From the NCBI GenBank assembly GCA_945957245.1, contig CAMFLD010000102.1, positions 1 to 8,290 of the forward strand: a DNA stretch of 8,290 nt. The letters run 5' to 3'. The notes below the pieces were generated by a model. That model saw only the letters and a list, made by a program, of their open reading frames with translations, was not told where the DNA came from and searched no databases. Below, one piece after another: positions 6,523-8,290 of this stretch (positions are counted from its first letter, which is position 1; every line of letters begins with the position of its first letter). The position numbers and the translations under genes are program-made. Origin of the DNA: an uncultured Flavobacterium sp. Its GTDB lineage: Bacteria; Bacteroidota; Bacteroidia; Flavobacteriales; Flavobacteriaceae.

Positions 6523-7566
6523 ATGAAGATAAAGTTCAAGAAAACCTATACGTTTGCGATCAAATCATCGCTCTATATAACGCTATTCTCTACAGGTTTC
6601 CTTACTTTTTTATTATGGTTCTTTCATGAATTTTCATTTGAAATTGTTGCAGCTTTTGCCGTTTCTATATATACCTTTTCTTTTTTTGTAATTCAATACC
6701 GTGTGGAACGGTTTATTTATCGGAGGGTAAAAAAAATCTACGATGATGTCTCCCTTCTGGAAACAGCTTCCTTCAGAAACCAGCCCATTACTACAGATAT
6801 GGAAACCTTAACCAAACAGGTTAAGAAATTTGCCACCGACAAAAAGATGGAAATCGAAACCCTTAAGGTTCGTGAAGAATACCGTCGTGAATTTCTGGGC
6901 AATGTTTCCCACGAACTGAAAACACCATTATTTACGGTGCAAGGTTATCTTTCAACTTTGCTCGATGGGGCAATGAGCGACAAAAGTGTCCGCAAAAAAT
7001 ACCTGGAACGTGCCGAAAAAGGTGTGGAAAGACTGATCTATATTGTAGAAGATCTAGATATGATTTCCAAACTTGAGATGGGCGATGTAAATCTGGAATT
7101 ATCCCGTTTCAATATTGTAGAATTAGTACAGAATGTCTTCGATTTATTGGAAATGACGGCCGACAAAAAGAACATTATCCTGATGTTTGACCGTAAATAC
7201 AACCGACCTATTTATGTTTTTGCCGATCAGGAAAAAATCCAACAGGTTTTATCCAATCTAATCATGAATTCTATAAAATATGGTAAGGAAAACGGAACCA
7301 CTGAAGTGACTATAGAAGACCTTGTTGATGACAAAATCATTGTCCGCATCCGCGATAATGGAGAAGGAATTGAAAAACACAATATTCCCCGTTTGTTTGA
7401 ACGTTTCTTCCGAGTCGATAAAAGCGGTGCCCGAAGCGAAGGTGGTTCAGGACTTGGACTTTCAATTGTTAAGCATATCATTGAAGCTCATGGAGAAAAA
7501 ATCTATATTGAAAGCGAATTTGGTAAAGGATCGGAATTCTCATTCACCCTCGAAAAGAATCAATAA
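6523..7566 (+). CDS. PhoR-like membrane sensor histidine kinase
   Basis: This encodes 347 residues, starting on the base after the regulator's TAA (TAAATG). Two membrane helices (about 13-34 and 40-59) are separated by only a few residues (HEFSF), so there is no periplasmic sensor domain. A basic juxtamembrane stretch (YRVERFIYRRVKK) and a helical linker (about 70-120) lead to the dimerisation/phosphotransfer domain with H130 in FLGNVSHELKTPL. The ATPase domain has the N box QQVLSNLIMNSIKY (N249), G1 box RDNGEGI (D278), F box RLFERFFRVD (290-299) and G2 box GGSGLGLSIVKHI (307-319). All catalytic motifs are intact. It lacks the PAS domain of E. coli PhoR and is shorter. It should phosphorylate the upstream regulator. 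With almost no extracytoplasmic part, it may sense through the membrane or via a partner, as PhoR does with the Pst/PhoU complex. Its last 27 bp overlap the convergent glycosyltransferase gene. Confidence 0.94.
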   Translation: MKIKFKKTYTFAIKSSLYITLFSTGFLTFLLWFFHEFSFEIVAAFAVSIYTFSFFVIQYRVERFIYRRVKKIYDDVSLLETASFRNQPITTDMETLTKQVKKFATDKKMEIETLKVREEYRREFLGNVSHELKTPLFTVQGYLSTLLDGAMSDKSVRKKYLERAEKGVERLIYIVEDLDMISKLEMGDVNLELSRFNIVELVQNVFDLLEMTADKKNIILMFDRKYNRPIYVFADQEKIQQVLSNLIMNSIKYGKENGTTEVTIEDLVDDKIIVRIRDNGEGIEKHNIPRLFERFFRVDKSGARSEGGSGLGLSIVKHIIEAHGEKIYIESEFGKGSEFSFTLEKNQ

Positions 7567-8290
7567 CTGTTTCCAGTGTACTTCTTTTTTGATTTGAGGC
7601 AAACCCTGATAAAGCTTAACATCTTCTAAATCCTCAATCTTAAAATCATCCTGTTTAGCATAAGGAACAAACCCATTGCGTTTAAGCCTTTTGGCTAAAT
7701 ATTCCTGTTCAAACTGTCCCGGAGTTGGGATAAAAAAAGCTTTTTTCCTTAATTTGGACAAATCCATAACCGTTGTATAACCCGAGCGGCAAAGTACCAT
7801 TTCACTTTCATTAAAGGCAGTTTCCAGTTCCTCTGAAGTCATAAAGTTGTAGAAGGTAACATTGGCTACTTCCTCAATTTTTTGTTCCGGTTCAATTACG
7901 CCGCATATAAAGATAACACGGCCTTCAAATTGGAGCACTTCACGCCTTAGTTTTTGTTCCAAATAAGTGCGTTGCGGTTCCGGGCCTGAAAGGATTACCA
8001 TCAGTTTGTATTTGACAGGAAGCTCTTTTTTCTCCAGTCGGCTCAAAGGACCAAGATAGCGGAGTTCTAATTTGTTTTTCTTCAAATGACCGAGCTTTCC
8101 TGTAAGGTTGGGCTGTTTTTCCATATCCGGAACCCAGCATTCAGTGAATTTTTTGATAAAATGCTGATGCATTTTACTTGAAATCCAGGTTGTTTTTCCT
8201 GATAAAACATTCAGTTGGTGCGTGATAAAAACACTTGGAATTTTCTTGCTGTAAACTCCCAATCGGTTATCCGATATAATACCGTGGAGG
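7540..8290 (-). CDS. MurG-like glycosyltransferase (GT28-type C-terminal region), 5' end beyond window
   Basis: The frame runs from the right window edge to a TGA at 7540-7542, giving 249 residues, and the N-terminal part is missing. A TTG at 8260-8262 could be mistaken for a start, but upstream codons are open and give LHGIISDNRLGVYSKKIPS. That IISDNR.G motif belongs to the N-terminal half of this glycosyltransferase group, so the gene continues outside. Next come VFITHQLN, then a second Rossmann-like domain: VILSGPEPQRTYLEQKL, RVIFICG, and the donor-binding region CRSGYTTVMDLSKLRKKAFFIPTPGQFEQEYLAKRL, comparable to the MurG/GT28 C-terminal GxxT..E..P..P....Q..NA pattern. It probably transfers a sugar from a nucleotide donor to a cell-envelope glycan or lipid, but the acceptor is unknown. 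It is unlikely to be MurG itself, because the motifs diverge and no cell-wall genes are nearby. It is convergent with the kinase gene, with a 27-bp overlap and no terminator between them. Confidence 0.85.
   Translation of the reverse strand, partial: LHGIISDNRLGVYSKKIPSVFITHQLNVLSGKTTWISSKMHQHFIKKFTECWVPDMEKQPNLTGKLGHLKKNKLELRYLGPLSRLEKKELPVKYKLMVILSGPEPQRTYLEQKLRREVLQFEGRVIFICGVIEPEQKIEEVANVTFYNFMTSEELETAFNESEMVLCRSGYTTVMDLSKLRKKAFFIPTPGQFEQEYLAKRLKRNGFVPYAKQDDFKIEDLEDVKLYQGLPQIKKEVHWKQLLILFEGE

Noticed and set aside
7227..7481. Open frames antisense to the kinase, receptor and lipoprotein genes
   Set aside because: They lie inside well-supported coding genes, have no recognisable domains or start signals, and have skewed compositions typical of out-of-frame translation.
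8260..8262. TTG as the start of the glycosyltransferase
   Set aside because: The frame stays open to the window edge and the upstream codons encode the family motif IISDNR, so this is an internal Leu codon.

Overview
The window looks like chromosomal DNA of a flavobacterium (Bacteroidota, Flavobacteriaceae). The signs are low G+C content, intergenic regions that are almost pure A/T, TAnnTTTG-type -7 promoter elements, no Shine-Dalgarno sequences, signal peptides ending in 'AQ' or 'SQ', type IX secretion (T9SS) C-terminal sorting domains with the YPNPV motif, and a TonB-dependent receptor that starts with a carboxypeptidase-like regulatory domain. I see no rRNA, tRNA, CRISPR array or insertion sequence.

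Layout. Positions 1-1372 (minus strand) hold two T9SS-substrate genes in tandem. One encodes a ConA-like/jelly-roll secreted protein cut by the left window edge. The other, upstream of it, is a very small gene encoding little more than a signal peptide joined to a sorting domain. Positions 1480-5645 (minus strand) hold a two-gene operon: a 927-residue TonB-dependent outer-membrane receptor followed by a 443-residue beta-helix lipoprotein. It ends at a strong 15-bp-stem terminator. Across a 193-bp intergenic region on the plus strand lies a PhoB/PhoP-type response regulator (5839-6522), with its histidine kinase starting on the next base (6523-7566). Positions 7540-8290 (minus strand) hold the C-terminal part of a MurG-like glycosyltransferase. 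It converges on the kinase gene, and the two coding sequences overlap by 27 bp.

How it may work together (inference). The receptor/lipoprotein pair resembles the many Bacteroidota TonB-receptor plus surface-lipoprotein uptake pairs, but the lipoprotein is a beta-helix and not SusD-like. It is divergently transcribed from a PhoBR/PhoPR-like two-component system. The shared intergenic region has a run of TT-initial motifs at exact 11-bp spacing (5699, 5710, 5721, 5732, 5743; four of the five begin TTA). That is the periodicity recognised by PhoB/PhoP-family regulators. Next to it is a perfect 8-bp inverted repeat. The simplest reading is a regulated uptake module whose regulator binds between the two transcription units, possibly in response to phosphate or a phosphorylated nutrient. 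The substrate cannot be read from the sequence.
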